Virus record (IMG/VR): IMGVR_UViG_3300031787_000991
Span: 1-21,024 of that record
Direction: 5' to 3' (one strand)
Source of the DNA: a virus
Length of the DNA: 21,024 nt
Below the pieces are notes generated by a model. That model ran no database searches and was not told where the DNA came from. It was given only the letters and a program-made list of their open reading frames with translations. The position numbers were made by a program, and so were the translations under genes. Below, piece after piece: positions 14,736 to 21,024 of the stretch. Within the stretch, counting starts at the first letter, position 1. The number at the start of each line of letters is the position of its first letter.

Positions 14736-14792
14736 TTACTCCGAAAAGAATGATGATAGTAGTAATAATCCTGCCAAGAATATTAATATCAT
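14736..14792 (-). CDS. Candidate 18-residue hydrophobic microprotein
   Basis: An ATG overlaps the stop of the 66-aa gene as ATGA and opens an 18-codon frame that reads MILIFLAGLLLLSSFFSE. It fills the only gap between that gene and the exonuclease. The peptide is almost entirely hydrophobic with one acidic end, long enough to span a membrane once. No Cys is present, so it is not a lipoprotein. It could be a real micro-membrane protein, or merely a re-initiation leader for the exonuclease, whose start follows 4 bases after the stop. Confidence 0.35.
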   Translation of the reverse strand: MILIFLAGLLLLSSFFSE

Positions 14793-14989
14793 TTGTAGTT
14801 TTGCCTTTCATCTAACATCATATCAGCAATTCTATATGCTTCTTTAGGAATGTCATCACGTTTAACATGATCAGCTTCTAGTAAACCATGCATAGCTTCT
14901 AAGGCAAAGTAATCCCTTAGGTTCATACCTGTATAGATTTGTTTGTTTTGATCTTGACACGGGAAAGCAGGTGAGTTACCTTTACTCAT
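14789..14989 (-). CDS. Conserved small phage protein, 66 aa
   Basis: This 66-residue protein has the pattern of a widespread phage hypothetical family: SPAFPCQD at the start, then GMNLRDYFALEAMHGLL, then a helix EAYRIADMMLDER. The G-M-x-L-R-D-Y-F-A motif is the recognisable part. Function is unknown. It overlaps the 64-aa gene upstream (ATGA) and the 18-codon frame downstream (ATGA), so it belongs to the coupled replication operon. Confidence 0.8.
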   Translation of the reverse strand: MSKGNSPAFPCQDQNKQIYTGMNLRDYFALEAMHGLLEADHVKRDDIPKEAYRIADMMLDERQNYK

Positions 14990-15180
14990 TGTACTTGTCC
15001 TCCTTCTTCTTTAAATAAGTCTAGCTCTTGTTGAGCTTGATCTGTTGCAATACTAAAGACACCACGTCTAACTAACTCTTTAATAGCTAAGTCCATTAGG
15101 AATGAAGCTTCATTAGGATCTACATGGAAATCAAAGTCCAAAGATCCATCAGGGTTTTGTACACAATTGCTTATAATCAT
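14986..15180 (-). CDS. Small phage protein, 64 aa
   Basis: This 64-residue acidic protein begins MIISNCVQNPDGSLDFDFH and contains ASFLMDLAIKELVRRGVFSI and a Gln/Glu-rich tail. It looks like an N-terminal beta hairpin and a C-terminal helix. No function is recognised. It starts inside the last 32 bases of the endonuclease I gene in another frame and ends with an ATGA overlap into the 66-aa gene. Confidence 0.7.
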   Translation of the reverse strand: MIISNCVQNPDGSLDFDFHVDPNEASFLMDLAIKELVRRGVFSIATDQAQQELDLFKEEGGQVQ

Positions 15181-15535
15181 TTAACCAATCCTTTCTAAAA
15201 TCTAACCAAAGGAATCCATTGTCTTCAGCCCATTTGGAATAGGTAGTCTTGCTTTTCTTGTTAAGTTTATTGTTAGGATTCATAAACAAAAAGATAATTG
15301 TGGTATCAGGATGTGAGTCCCTAAACCAAATCATCTTCTGTCTTGTATCTAAATCTAACTTGCCTTTTGCTTCTAGGTAAATCTTTCTACGCCCTGTTTT
15401 AAAGTCTGGAATGTAAGTCCGTTCTTTCTCAGGTTGTATATACTTGAACTTGTCTGGTTCGTATTTAACTGATGGGTATTCCTTCTTCAGTATTGTCCAA
15501 ACTTGTTCCTCCAACTTGCTCTTGAACGAGGGCAT
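15149..15535 (-). CDS. T7-type endonuclease I (Holliday junction resolvase)
   Basis: This PD-(D/E)xK nuclease cuts branched DNA such as four-way junctions before packaging and helps degrade host DNA in T7. I choose the ATG at 15535 because GGAAGGA lies 8 bases upstream, giving 128 residues. The ATG at 15592 would add 19 residues but has no clear ribosome binding site. Catalytic residues by comparison with T7 are E9 (KLEEQV), D44 (YIPDF), E55 and K57 (YLEAKG). The E9 to D44 spacing of 35 equals E20 to D55 in T7. The protein is slightly shorter than the T7 enzyme (149). Its start lies 71 bases inside the flap exonuclease gene in another frame. Confidence 0.88.
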   Translation of the reverse strand: MPSFKSKLEEQVWTILKKEYPSVKYEPDKFKYIQPEKERTYIPDFKTGRRKIYLEAKGKLDLDTRQKMIWFRDSHPDTTIIFLFMNPNNKLNKKSKTTYSKWAEDNGFLWLDFRKDWLNDYKQLCTKP

Positions 15536-16190
15536 TGAATCTATCCTTCCAGTTTTCGTTTTCTTTACGTCTAATCCAAAGGACTCGACCATTCATTATA
15601 AACTCTTCATCATTGCTATATGCTTCACGTACAGCATCAAACATTTGTTTTTCAGTAACACAACCAGCTAATATCTTTTCAGCTTTCTTGGGCCCTACTT
15701 TTTCTATGCCCTTGATATTATCAGCTCTGTCTCCAGTTAAACATTGCATGTAAAAGTGTTTAATAGCTTCTTCTTCTGTTACATTTATAAACTCATCTTT
15801 AACAAAGTTATAATGACGCCCAGGGATCATCAATAAATCTTTATCAATGGAGCAGATAATTGTGTCCCCATTTTGATTGATCCCCATAGCATCATCGGCT
15901 TCTTGCCCATCTATAACTTCAGCATTAAAGGTAGCAATAAGATACTGCCTGCAAGCTTCTAACCAAAAAGGTTTCTCTTTAGGTCTGTGAGCTTTATATT
16001 CAGGATATATTGTATACCTAAAGTTATCTTTACCAGTAAGGAAGAGACGATACTCGTCAGCTTCTGTATTAACTAGGATAGAATCTACTAGATCCTCTGC
16101 CCTGGCAAATACAAAGTCTTGAGCATCGTCTTCTTGACACGTACAGGCAACCCTGTAAGCTACAATATCAGCATCTATAAGTGCTTTCAT
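15465..16190 (-). CDS. 5'-3' exonuclease / flap endonuclease (T7 gp6-like)
   Basis: This 241-residue FEN-family nuclease has metal-binding acids in LIDADIVAYR, the arch segment YPEYKAHR, GQEADDAMG, ICSIDKDLLMIPG, and a helix-three-turn-helix LTGDRADNIKGIEKVGPKKAEKI for DNA binding. It would remove RNA primers and host-derived or recombination flaps during phage replication, like T7 gp6 or T5 exonuclease. It begins by TAATG overlap with the SSB gene. Its 3' end overlaps endonuclease I by 71 bases, and the extra C-terminal tail (GGTSLDNTEEG) is encoded there. Confidence 0.9.
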   Translation of the reverse strand: MKALIDADIVAYRVACTCQEDDAQDFVFARAEDLVDSILVNTEADEYRLFLTGKDNFRYTIYPEYKAHRPKEKPFWLEACRQYLIATFNAEVIDGQEADDAMGINQNGDTIICSIDKDLLMIPGRHYNFVKDEFINVTEEEAIKHFYMQCLTGDRADNIKGIEKVGPKKAEKILAGCVTEKQMFDAVREAYSNDEEFIMNGRVLWIRRKENENWKDRFNALVQEQVGGTSLDNTEEGIPIS

Positions 16191-16705
16191 TATACTGGAA
16201 TGTCATCCTCTAAATCATCAAAGTTAATTTCCTTTGTTGGATTAGATTCTTTAGCAAATACATAAGCTTCAAACTCTTTAGCAGTTGCAATAACATCAGC
16301 TACTTTAGAGCCTTGACCTAATAGATCTACCGCAGTGGAAAGACTGCTCTGACGAATGATATAGACTTGTCTAGCTGCTCTTTCTTCTTTAGTTTCGTAG
16401 TTACTTCCTGTAACTCTACCGCCTGTTGCTGGTTTTGATTCTGGTGTAGCCACTGATCCATCTCCTCCAATACCTGTCCATTGCCAATATCCATTTGCAT
16501 CCTTTGTTGTAGTTACATTTACTTGAGCACCTTTAGTTAATTCTTTAATATAATTAAAGACAGAAGGATTACTAAAAGACATAAGCTTTTTATTAGCTAC
16601 TTGTCCTTGTTCATTCTTGTATGTAACTTCGATAGATTGATATGATCTACCATTCTTTGCTGCATGTGTATTGGGTGAACCTACGTCTACAATATTAATT
16701 AACAT
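16190..16705 (-). CDS. ssb: Single-stranded DNA-binding protein
   Basis: This 171-residue protein has an N-terminal beta-rich OB-fold-like part (SIEVTYKNEQGQVANKKLM, GYWQWTGIGG), a flexible Gly/Ser/Pro middle (about residues 85-105), a helical part, and an acidic end DDLEDDIPV. That end imitates the D-D-D-I-P-F tail of bacterial SSB, which recruits replication partners. It lies between polymerase and exonuclease genes, as expected for a T7 gp2.5-like role. The OB fold is inferred from pattern; the acidic tail is direct evidence. The start overlaps the end of the polymerase C-terminal gene by 11 bases. Confidence 0.82.
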   Translation of the reverse strand: MLINIVDVGSPNTHAAKNGRSYQSIEVTYKNEQGQVANKKLMSFSNPSVFNYIKELTKGAQVNVTTTKDANGYWQWTGIGGDGSVATPESKPATGGRVTGSNYETKEERAARQVYIIRQSSLSTAVDLLGQGSKVADVIATAKEFEAYVFAKESNPTKEINFDDLEDDIPV

Positions 16706-17414
16706 CTATTATCTCCATGTTACCCCATGTTGGTCCTACTTGACACTCTACCCTCATGGGAAGGTTAAATTCTACTCCAAATAACTTCTTAAAGTTAAGA
16801 GGAATATCCGTAAAACATTGATCAACAATCTTTACTATACTAATATTATCGCATACTTTAGAATCAAAGTCAACTATAATAGAATCATGTACAGTATTGA
16901 TAAGCTTGATCTTTTCCATACCTTTAAGTCTATTAGCTAAAGATACTCTTGCTATAGCCATCAGGTCCGCACCAAGACCTTGAACTGGGTAATTCAAGAT
17001 CTTAGTACGAGGCCATTTGACTTTGCCATACTTTACTTCTGGCTCATAGTTATAAACTCTACCTGTCGGCATCGTTATCTTTCTGTCTTTCATAGCTGTT
17101 GCCACAATCTTTTTATGCCATTCACCAAGTCCCGTATACTTGCTATAGAACTCATCAATAACATTTTGCCAGAATGATTCCGAATTAGATACATCAGTAA
17201 AATTAGTATCGTTAGCGTAACTATAGGCGGAACCTCCATAGATAAGCCGAAACACAAAAGTTTTAGCAATAAGACGAGAAGGTAAACCAAAACGGTTCTG
17301 ATTATCAGTATGCTGATCGACATTGTTCCATATCTCGTCATACGCTGTTTTGTCTTGACTTAAATAAGAAGCACATACCCACTCAAGAGCTTTGGCATCT
17401 GCCTGTAATAGCAT
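16695..17414 (-). CDS. DNA polymerase family A, C-terminal part (motifs A, B, C)
   Basis: This is the catalytic half of a Pol I/T7-type replicative polymerase, 239 residues from the ATG at 17414. It opens inside the motif A strand: MLLQADAKALEW, with catalytic D6. Motif B is RLIAKTFVFRLIYG (K51, F55, Y59, corresponding to K758, F762, Y766 of E. coli Pol I). Motif C is TVHDSI (H176, D177). The ribosome binding site AAAAGG sits just before the start. It lacks the exonuclease, thumb and first palm parts, which are encoded by the separate gene at 17498-18658. The two products must assemble non-covalently. The reading frame differs from both the N-terminal gene and the 40-codon gene between them. 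Confidence 0.9.
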   Translation of the reverse strand: MLLQADAKALEWVCASYLSQDKTAYDEIWNNVDQHTDNQNRFGLPSRLIAKTFVFRLIYGGSAYSYANDTNFTDVSNSESFWQNVIDEFYSKYTGLGEWHKKIVATAMKDRKITMPTGRVYNYEPEVKYGKVKWPRTKILNYPVQGLGADLMAIARVSLANRLKGMEKIKLINTVHDSIIVDFDSKVCDNISIVKIVDQCFTDIPLNFKKLFGVEFNLPMRVECQVGPTWGNMEIIDVN

Positions 17415-17505
17415 CACATTCCTTTTGTTTTTCTGCTACTTTGATTTGTTCAAATGCTTGTTCAGCACCTTGTTCGTTAAACTCTTGTACATAATCTTTA
17501 CTCAT
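17383..17505 (-). CDS. 40-residue gene between the two polymerase halves
   Basis: This 40-codon frame begins MSKDYVQEFNEQGAEQAFEQ and continues IKVAEKQKECDAITGRCQSS. The ATG overlaps the stop of the polymerase N-terminal gene by 8 bases (ATGAGTAA), with GGGAG in front as ribosome binding site. Its last 32 bases overlap the start of the polymerase C-terminal gene, whose ribosome binding site lies inside it. The peptide is hydrophilic, Gln/Glu-rich and probably helical, with two Cys six residues apart. I recognise no family. It could be a scaffold joining the halves, a remnant of a mobile intron or intein, or simply a coupling frame. Confidence 0.6.
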   Translation of the reverse strand: MSKDYVQEFNEQGAEQAFEQIKVAEKQKECDAITGRCQSS

Positions 17506-18658
17506 ATCTACTCCCGAATAATGTTTTAATTTCGCCATCAAAGTTTTGTAGGTTTGGTTTACTTGAACTAAGTCTACCTGTTCTAGCCACACATTGATTA
17601 AGCTGTCCGTGTAATCTTCCTTCATGCCAGTTCATCTCCTTTCTTAAATCTACCAGTCCTTTGTAGTAAGCTGTTAAACGTTTCTCTAGTGTAGCACGTT
17701 TTAATAATACTTCAACTAGATCTTTAGCATATTTACTTCTAGTCTTTAAAGACTTTAAGGTCTGATCATCTGTTGAAAAGAAACCTTCTTTAGTTAACTC
17801 CGATCCTTTAATCGGGTTAATAAGTCTAGGGAATGTTATTTCATGTTCGACCCACCTTTCTTTTGTTTGTCCTTTTCTTTCTCCCGTTTTAAACACACCA
17901 ATAGCTTCTCTCCTCCTGACTTTAATAATGCCGCCATAGAGAAGACTAGATACATGCTCCGTGCTATTAGGATTAAACTCCACAAGGTCATGATATTCCA
18001 TAAGGATTTTATCAATGACCGCAATTTGATCTTCAAGTTCTGTAGCCAAAATAGTACTGCTATTCTCATCAAATAAAAGTCCATTAAATTCCATCTCCTG
18101 TAATATAACTAAGTCTTGGTTATGCAAACTAATAAGTCTTTGCATGTTCTTTGCGGATGACGCAAATTCTTCCATTTGTTTCTCATATACTTTTTGCGTT
18201 AAAAACAAATCTTGTTTAAGATAATCTTCAAGTAAGTCTCTTGGTATCTTGTCAGTATCTACCCCATTCTTCCAATATTCAGTAGCAATAACGTCAAGTT
18301 TACTACCCAGATCATAATAAGCAGCGACACTATTGAGACTTGGATAGGGATATTGTTGGCCCGTAAGTATAAAATGTACCAACTGACAATCCCAAACACG
18401 TTTACCCATAAAATTAATTCCATACTTCCGTATCCAATGCAAATCAAATTTGATATTAAAACCAACCAATACATCTGCCCCATTAACTTTGGCTTGTACT
18501 TCTTCCAAACGAGTTCGATAAGGTTGATCATCATACTCGATGCTATATACACTAGCATCAGTATCAAGCAAACCAATATAACAAAGCTTATTAGTTTCGT
18601 CAAAAGGATTCCCTTTGTTACTAATAGTTGTTTCAACATCTAGTATTAAGCTGCGCAA
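17498..18658 (-). CDS. DNA polymerase family A, N-terminal part (exonuclease, thumb)
   Basis: This 386-residue protein carries a 3'-5' proofreading domain: ILDVETT (D7, E9), VGFNIKFDLHW (N68, D72) and YLKQDLFLTQ (Y146, D150). The thumb and palm entry follow, with FNPNSTEHVSSLLYGG and the family A motif CVARTGRLSSSKPNLQN (about residues 359-375). It stops after TLFGSRYE, where an intact polymerase would run on into motif A, now in a separate gene. The start codon is TTG, supported by AAAGGA 7 bases upstream and by immediate entry into the first exonuclease strand. Proofreading residues are all present, so this half looks functional. Confidence 0.9.
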   Translation of the reverse strand: MRSLILDVETTISNKGNPFDETNKLCYIGLLDTDASVYSIEYDDQPYRTRLEEVQAKVNGADVLVGFNIKFDLHWIRKYGINFMGKRVWDCQLVHFILTGQQYPYPSLNSVAAYYDLGSKLDVIATEYWKNGVDTDKIPRDLLEDYLKQDLFLTQKVYEKQMEEFASSAKNMQRLISLHNQDLVILQEMEFNGLLFDENSSTILATELEDQIAVIDKILMEYHDLVEFNPNSTEHVSSLLYGGIIKVRRREAIGVFKTGERKGQTKERWVEHEITFPRLINPIKGSELTKEGFFSTDDQTLKSLKTRSKYAKDLVEVLLKRATLEKRLTAYYKGLVDLRKEMNWHEGRLHGQLNQCVARTGRLSSSKPNLQNFDGEIKTLFGSRYE

Positions 18659-18801
18659 TCGCCAGTCCTTTGGTTAAGTGGATAAAATTTATTTACTTCT
18701 TCTAAGATATCTGAACCTTGTGGTATTAGATCTATTATATCGTAAACATCTTCTGATGTCAAATCAGGTCTTACTTTTAAAATCTCTTCTAATAAACTCA
18801 A
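18646..18801 (-). CDS. Small acidic protein, TTG start, 51 aa
   Basis: This 51-codon frame starts with TTG and reads SLLEEILKVRPDLTSEDVYD after the initiator, ending NQRTGDCAA. The TTG overlaps the stop of the 47-aa gene as TTGA, the exact analogue of the ATGA couplings elsewhere, and GAGGAG lies about 8 bases upstream. It is helical and acidic, with no recognised family. Its last bases overlap the polymerase N-terminal gene, and AAAGGA for the polymerase lies inside it. It would be missed by callers that require ATG. Confidence 0.6.
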   Translation of the reverse strand: MSLLEEILKVRPDLTSEDVYDIIDLIPQGSDILEEVNKFYPLNQRTGDCAA

Positions 18802-18941
18802 AATAAACACTCCTCAAATGTAGTTAAATCAATCTTAGCTTCTTTGTACAACACAGTACCACTAGCGGGATAGTCAAACCATCTTATGATTGTGCCATTC
18901 CAATCTAGTAATACCCATCTAGTCCACTTAGATGTCTTCAT
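18798..18941 (-). CDS. Small Trp-rich phage protein, 47 aa
   Basis: This 47-residue protein begins MKTSKWTRWVLLDWNGTIIR, continues WFDYPASGTVLYKEAK and ends FEECLF. Four Trp and alternating hydrophobic residues suggest a small beta sheet. It starts 14 bases inside the helicase gene and ends in a TTGA overlap with the 51-aa gene. It fills what would otherwise be an unexplained gap between helicase and polymerase, and no function is recognised. The ribosome binding site (AAGG) is close to the ATG, so coupling to helicase translation is likely. Confidence 0.62.
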   Translation of the reverse strand: MKTSKWTRWVLLDWNGTIIRWFDYPASGTVLYKEAKIDLTTFEECLF

Positions 18942-20169
18942 ACCTTGCAATCTCTGGTTTAATTAATACTTGTGTAGAACCGTGACGTAAGTCTGGTAGT
19001 GTATCTTTATCACCAATAAGTTTATTCTTACTGATGTTAAAGTATCTAGTACGACTTGTATTGTCTTGTTCTTTACCTATTCCCAAGATCCAATCAGCTT
19101 CGCCTTGCTTCGCTGTTTTAGAACCGTCAACCATGTCCATGGTAAGAAATAGTTTACCTTCTGCTTCACCACTGGCTTGTGATACAGCGATGACTGGTGC
19201 GTATGTTTTAGCAATCTCTCTTGCCCATTGATAAATTTGTTTGAGTTCAAGGTCATTACGATCTCCTTTAAATCCACGGATCTTATCTATCTGATCAAAG
19301 ATAATAAGAGCAGGGTTATAATGTTTAAGTACAGCTTCTATTCTATGCTTACTACTTGAGTCTTCAAAGTCTAGGATTTTAATTCTGTCTTGAGTGAGCT
19401 CGTCATAGCGGGCCTGCTTAACTTCATCGTTAGTGAACAGGTCATTAATGTTGAGTCCAAGAGCTGCTTGGAACACTCTGATCCCAACCTTATTCCCTTG
19501 CTCTTCATTGTTAAACCAAAGGATGTCACCATCAGTTTGGCTGACCATGTTAGTAATTTCTGACGCAAGAAACGTAGTCTTTCCAGTTTCGGGACGAGCG
19601 AAGATAAACCCAAAGTCACCTTTGCGAAGAGATCCAAGACTTTTGTTAAGCCAATCAACACGCCAACGTAGGCCTGGTGTTTGTATTTGTGTTTCATATA
19701 ACTCCTTTAAGTTCATTCTTACTGGTTTAATTTCTTCTACTTCAATTTCTTGATGTTCAAAGTCATTGAACAGTTCTAGTAATTGAGCAGTGGTTTTCTT
19801 ACCTGCTTCTACATCCAACGCAGTCAATGCTACTTGACCAGCAAGTGAACGTCTTCTGTGTTCTTCTAACAGTCCTATTAGTAGTTCTCTGTTAGTAACA
19901 TCTTGTGAAAAGACGTCTTCCAACAAGGAAGACAGATCTTTTCTTTCATTATCTTTTAATAAATAATTACTATTATAAAATATATCTAATTCATTTATAT
20001 TTATAGTAATAGTATTTATATATTTATTATAATATAAATCTATTATATTAAATAATTTATATAATTCATTATAATTAATTTTAATATAATTAATGTTAAC
20101 ATATCTGTAATACTTTGTAAAGAGTTCTTTGTCTTCACAGAACAATTTAATTATCTGTTTTTCAACCAT
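18928..20169 (-). CDS. DnaB-like replicative helicase
   Basis: This 413-residue RecA-fold helicase should unwind DNA 5'-3' at the fork. The core shows Walker A ARPETGKTT (191-199, K197), FNNEEQG with the likely catalytic Glu at 222-223, and Walker B ALIIFDQID (287-294), then AVSQASGEAEGK. It is the helicase half of T7 gp4 without the fused primase, which is a separate gene just upstream with 19 bases overlap. Residues about 22-70 are Ile/Asn/Tyr/Lys-rich and encoded by DNA with under 10% GC, unlike the rest of the gene. The N-terminal region may bind the primase, but it is not a clear DnaB N-terminal domain. Confidence 0.9.
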   Translation of the reverse strand: MVEKQIIKLFCEDKELFTKYYRYVNINYIKINYNELYKLFNIIDLYYNKYINTITININELDIFYNSNYLLKDNERKDLSSLLEDVFSQDVTNRELLIGLLEEHRRRSLAGQVALTALDVEAGKKTTAQLLELFNDFEHQEIEVEEIKPVRMNLKELYETQIQTPGLRWRVDWLNKSLGSLRKGDFGFIFARPETGKTTFLASEITNMVSQTDGDILWFNNEEQGNKVGIRVFQAALGLNINDLFTNDEVKQARYDELTQDRIKILDFEDSSSKHRIEAVLKHYNPALIIFDQIDKIRGFKGDRNDLELKQIYQWAREIAKTYAPVIAVSQASGEAEGKLFLTMDMVDGSKTAKQGEADWILGIGKEQDNTSRTRYFNISKNKLIGDKDTLPDLRHGSTQVLIKPEIARYEDI

Positions 20170-20840
20170 TCAACTATTTCTCCTGTGTTATATTCTTTAG
20201 GATCTTTGGGTGTAATAATAACATCAGCATTGATTCCTTTTTGTTTTAAATTTCTAGCCATTTTAACAGCTTCTACTGCTTTATCCCTATCCAACCATAT
20301 CTTTACATTTTTAAAGCGTTCTAGGATGGTTTCTGTAAGTTTTAGAGGCATAGTAGAACCTAATAGAGGTGTGGCACATACACCCCCATTAGATTTTACC
20401 ACCTTAATTGAAGACACTACGTCTTCCACACAAACTAGTGTATCACCTAACCCATAGAATATCAAGGGTTTTTTACCCTTTGATCTATACTTTGCTCCAT
20501 ATCCACTAAAATTCCTACCTTGATAATATTCAGGTGTGTTAAGTAACACTAACATTTGATTGTCATTGTTCCACCCAATTTTATATGACTCAGCGTCCTG
20601 TTTAGTTAACCCATATTGTAAGAGCCATTGCATAGGTTCTTTCGGTATGTTATAGTCAACATCCAGATCGAATGAGGAGGAGTCCTCACTCACAGTAGGA
20701 CTCAGACGAAGACGAGCGGATGCAAGGTCATTATTCTTTTTGGTATAGCCACAACCAAAACAATATGACCCATCTGTATACTCAGCTAAGTTATCTCTAC
20801 TGCCACATTTAGGGCAATTAGTATGTCTTATGAACGACAC
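20151..20840 (-). CDS. DNA primase (zinc finger and TOPRIM)
   Basis: This 229-residue primase should make RNA primers for lagging-strand synthesis. A zinc finger C9-x2-C12 ... C27-x2-C30 reads the template signal, and the TOPRIM domain has CVEDVVSSIK (E139) and IWLDRDKAVEA (D184, D186). The order and size match the primase half of T7 gp4. The start codon is GTG; it overlaps the preceding stop as TAGTG and has GGAAG 5 bases upstream. The gene overlaps the helicase by 19 bases, so primase and helicase are probably made together and act as a complex. Confidence 0.9.
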   Translation of the reverse strand: MSFIRHTNCPKCGSRDNLAEYTDGSYCFGCGYTKKNNDLASARLRLSPTVSEDSSSFDLDVDYNIPKEPMQWLLQYGLTKQDAESYKIGWNNDNQMLVLLNTPEYYQGRNFSGYGAKYRSKGKKPLIFYGLGDTLVCVEDVVSSIKVVKSNGGVCATPLLGSTMPLKLTETILERFKNVKIWLDRDKAVEAVKMARNLKQKGINADVIITPKDPKEYNTGEIVEWLKNR

Positions 20841-21024
20841 TAATCTTCCACCTCTAGTTTAATTTTGCCTATGTATTCCCATTCCCCCGTTAAAGGTATT
20901 GGTGAAAATTCATAGTTATCATCTAAATACACATACAAATATTGTGGCTCTTTAGGTTGTGGTTTAATTTCATTATCTTTAGCATTATCGTAAGCACTAA
21001 ACACTTCATCATAAAACTTATCAT
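20840..21024 (-). CDS. Small protein, N-terminus outside window
   Basis: The last 60 residues of a frame that enters from the right edge are visible, ending in KIKLEVED. Segments EPQYLYVYLDDNYEFSPIPL and GEWEYIGKI suggest a small acidic beta-rich protein. Its stop overlaps the primase GTG as TAGTG, so it is the gene before primase in the same operon. No family is recognised and the start is not visible. Confidence 0.6.
   Translation of the reverse strand, partial: DKFYDEVFSAYDNAKDNEIKPQPKEPQYLYVYLDDNYEFSPIPLTGEWEYIGKIKLEVED

Noticed and set aside
15536-15592. 19-residue N-terminal extension of endonuclease I
   Set aside because: There is no clear ribosome binding site at 15592, while the ATG at 15535 has GGAAGGA at good spacing and gives the expected family N-terminus.
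17383-17505. Polymerase split as a simple sequencing frameshift
   Set aside because: A single indel cannot join the halves: 80 to 90 bases lie between them, in a third frame, with separate ribosome binding sites and clean start-stop overlaps. A real split is more likely.
18259-18643. Hydrophobic 96-126-codon frames opposite or out of frame with the polymerase N-terminal gene
   Set aside because: They are shadows of a gene with complete exonuclease motifs; the hydrophobicity is a by-product of AT-rich codons.
1-21024. CRISPR array, insertion sequence, integrase or attachment site
   Set aside because: No regularly spaced direct repeats of that size, transposase, integrase or terminal repeats were seen. 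The only regular repeat found is the three-copy 22-bp operator-like array.

Overview
This window is part of an AT-rich, lytic-looking tailed-phage genome with short-tail (podovirus) architecture. The evidence is P22-type tail adaptor and stabilisation proteins, T7-type internal ejection proteins, and a compact replication cluster holding a TOPRIM primase, a DnaB-like helicase, a family A DNA polymerase, an SSB, a flap exonuclease, T7-type endonuclease I and a cobalamin-dependent (class II) ribonucleotide reductase. This set resembles marine podoviruses of the cobavirus/HMO-2011 kind. That placement is inferred from gene content, not from a tree. No integrase, repressor or attachment site is visible in the window.

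Left arm (1-10908, + strand): a truncated M15 peptidase endolysin, a SprT-like metalloprotein, a class II holin, P22 gp4-like and gp10-like tail accessory proteins, a small GNAT-like protein, three ejection/internal virion proteins (the last is 1280 residues and carries a lambda-R-like transglycosylase domain), and a tail protein with a probable C1q-like receptor-binding tip. Genes abut or overlap by a few bases and form one late operon.

Junction (10909-11239): this is where the two arms converge. It holds the most striking feature, a 23-codon + strand gene for PqqA (11035-11106), the ribosomally made precursor of the redox cofactor pyrroloquinoline quinone. It has a strong ribosome binding site, a 12-bp inverted repeat upstream, a possibly folded 3' region and a bidirectional terminator. 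It is an auxiliary metabolic gene and suggests a host that makes PQQ, for example a methanol- or alcohol-oxidising marine proteobacterium. The host is an inference.

Right arm (11240-21024, - strand): read right to left, this is the replication and nucleotide cluster. The polymerase is split just before motif A into two genes, with a coupled 40-codon gene between them in the third reading frame. A promoter at 13927-13955 lies over three copies of a TAAA-nn-TTTACAA repeat spaced exactly 22 bp apart. It probably drives a nucleotide-metabolism suboperon (DUF6378-like protein, 58-aa protein, ribonucleotide reductase and two small proteins). Many junctions are ATGA, TAATG, TAGTG or TTGA overlaps, which reveal several genes shorter than 60 codons.

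Together the genes suggest a phage that recycles host DNA, makes dNTPs with host B12, replicates with its own replisome, resolves branches with endonuclease I, and supplies the substrate peptide for the host PQQ pathway.
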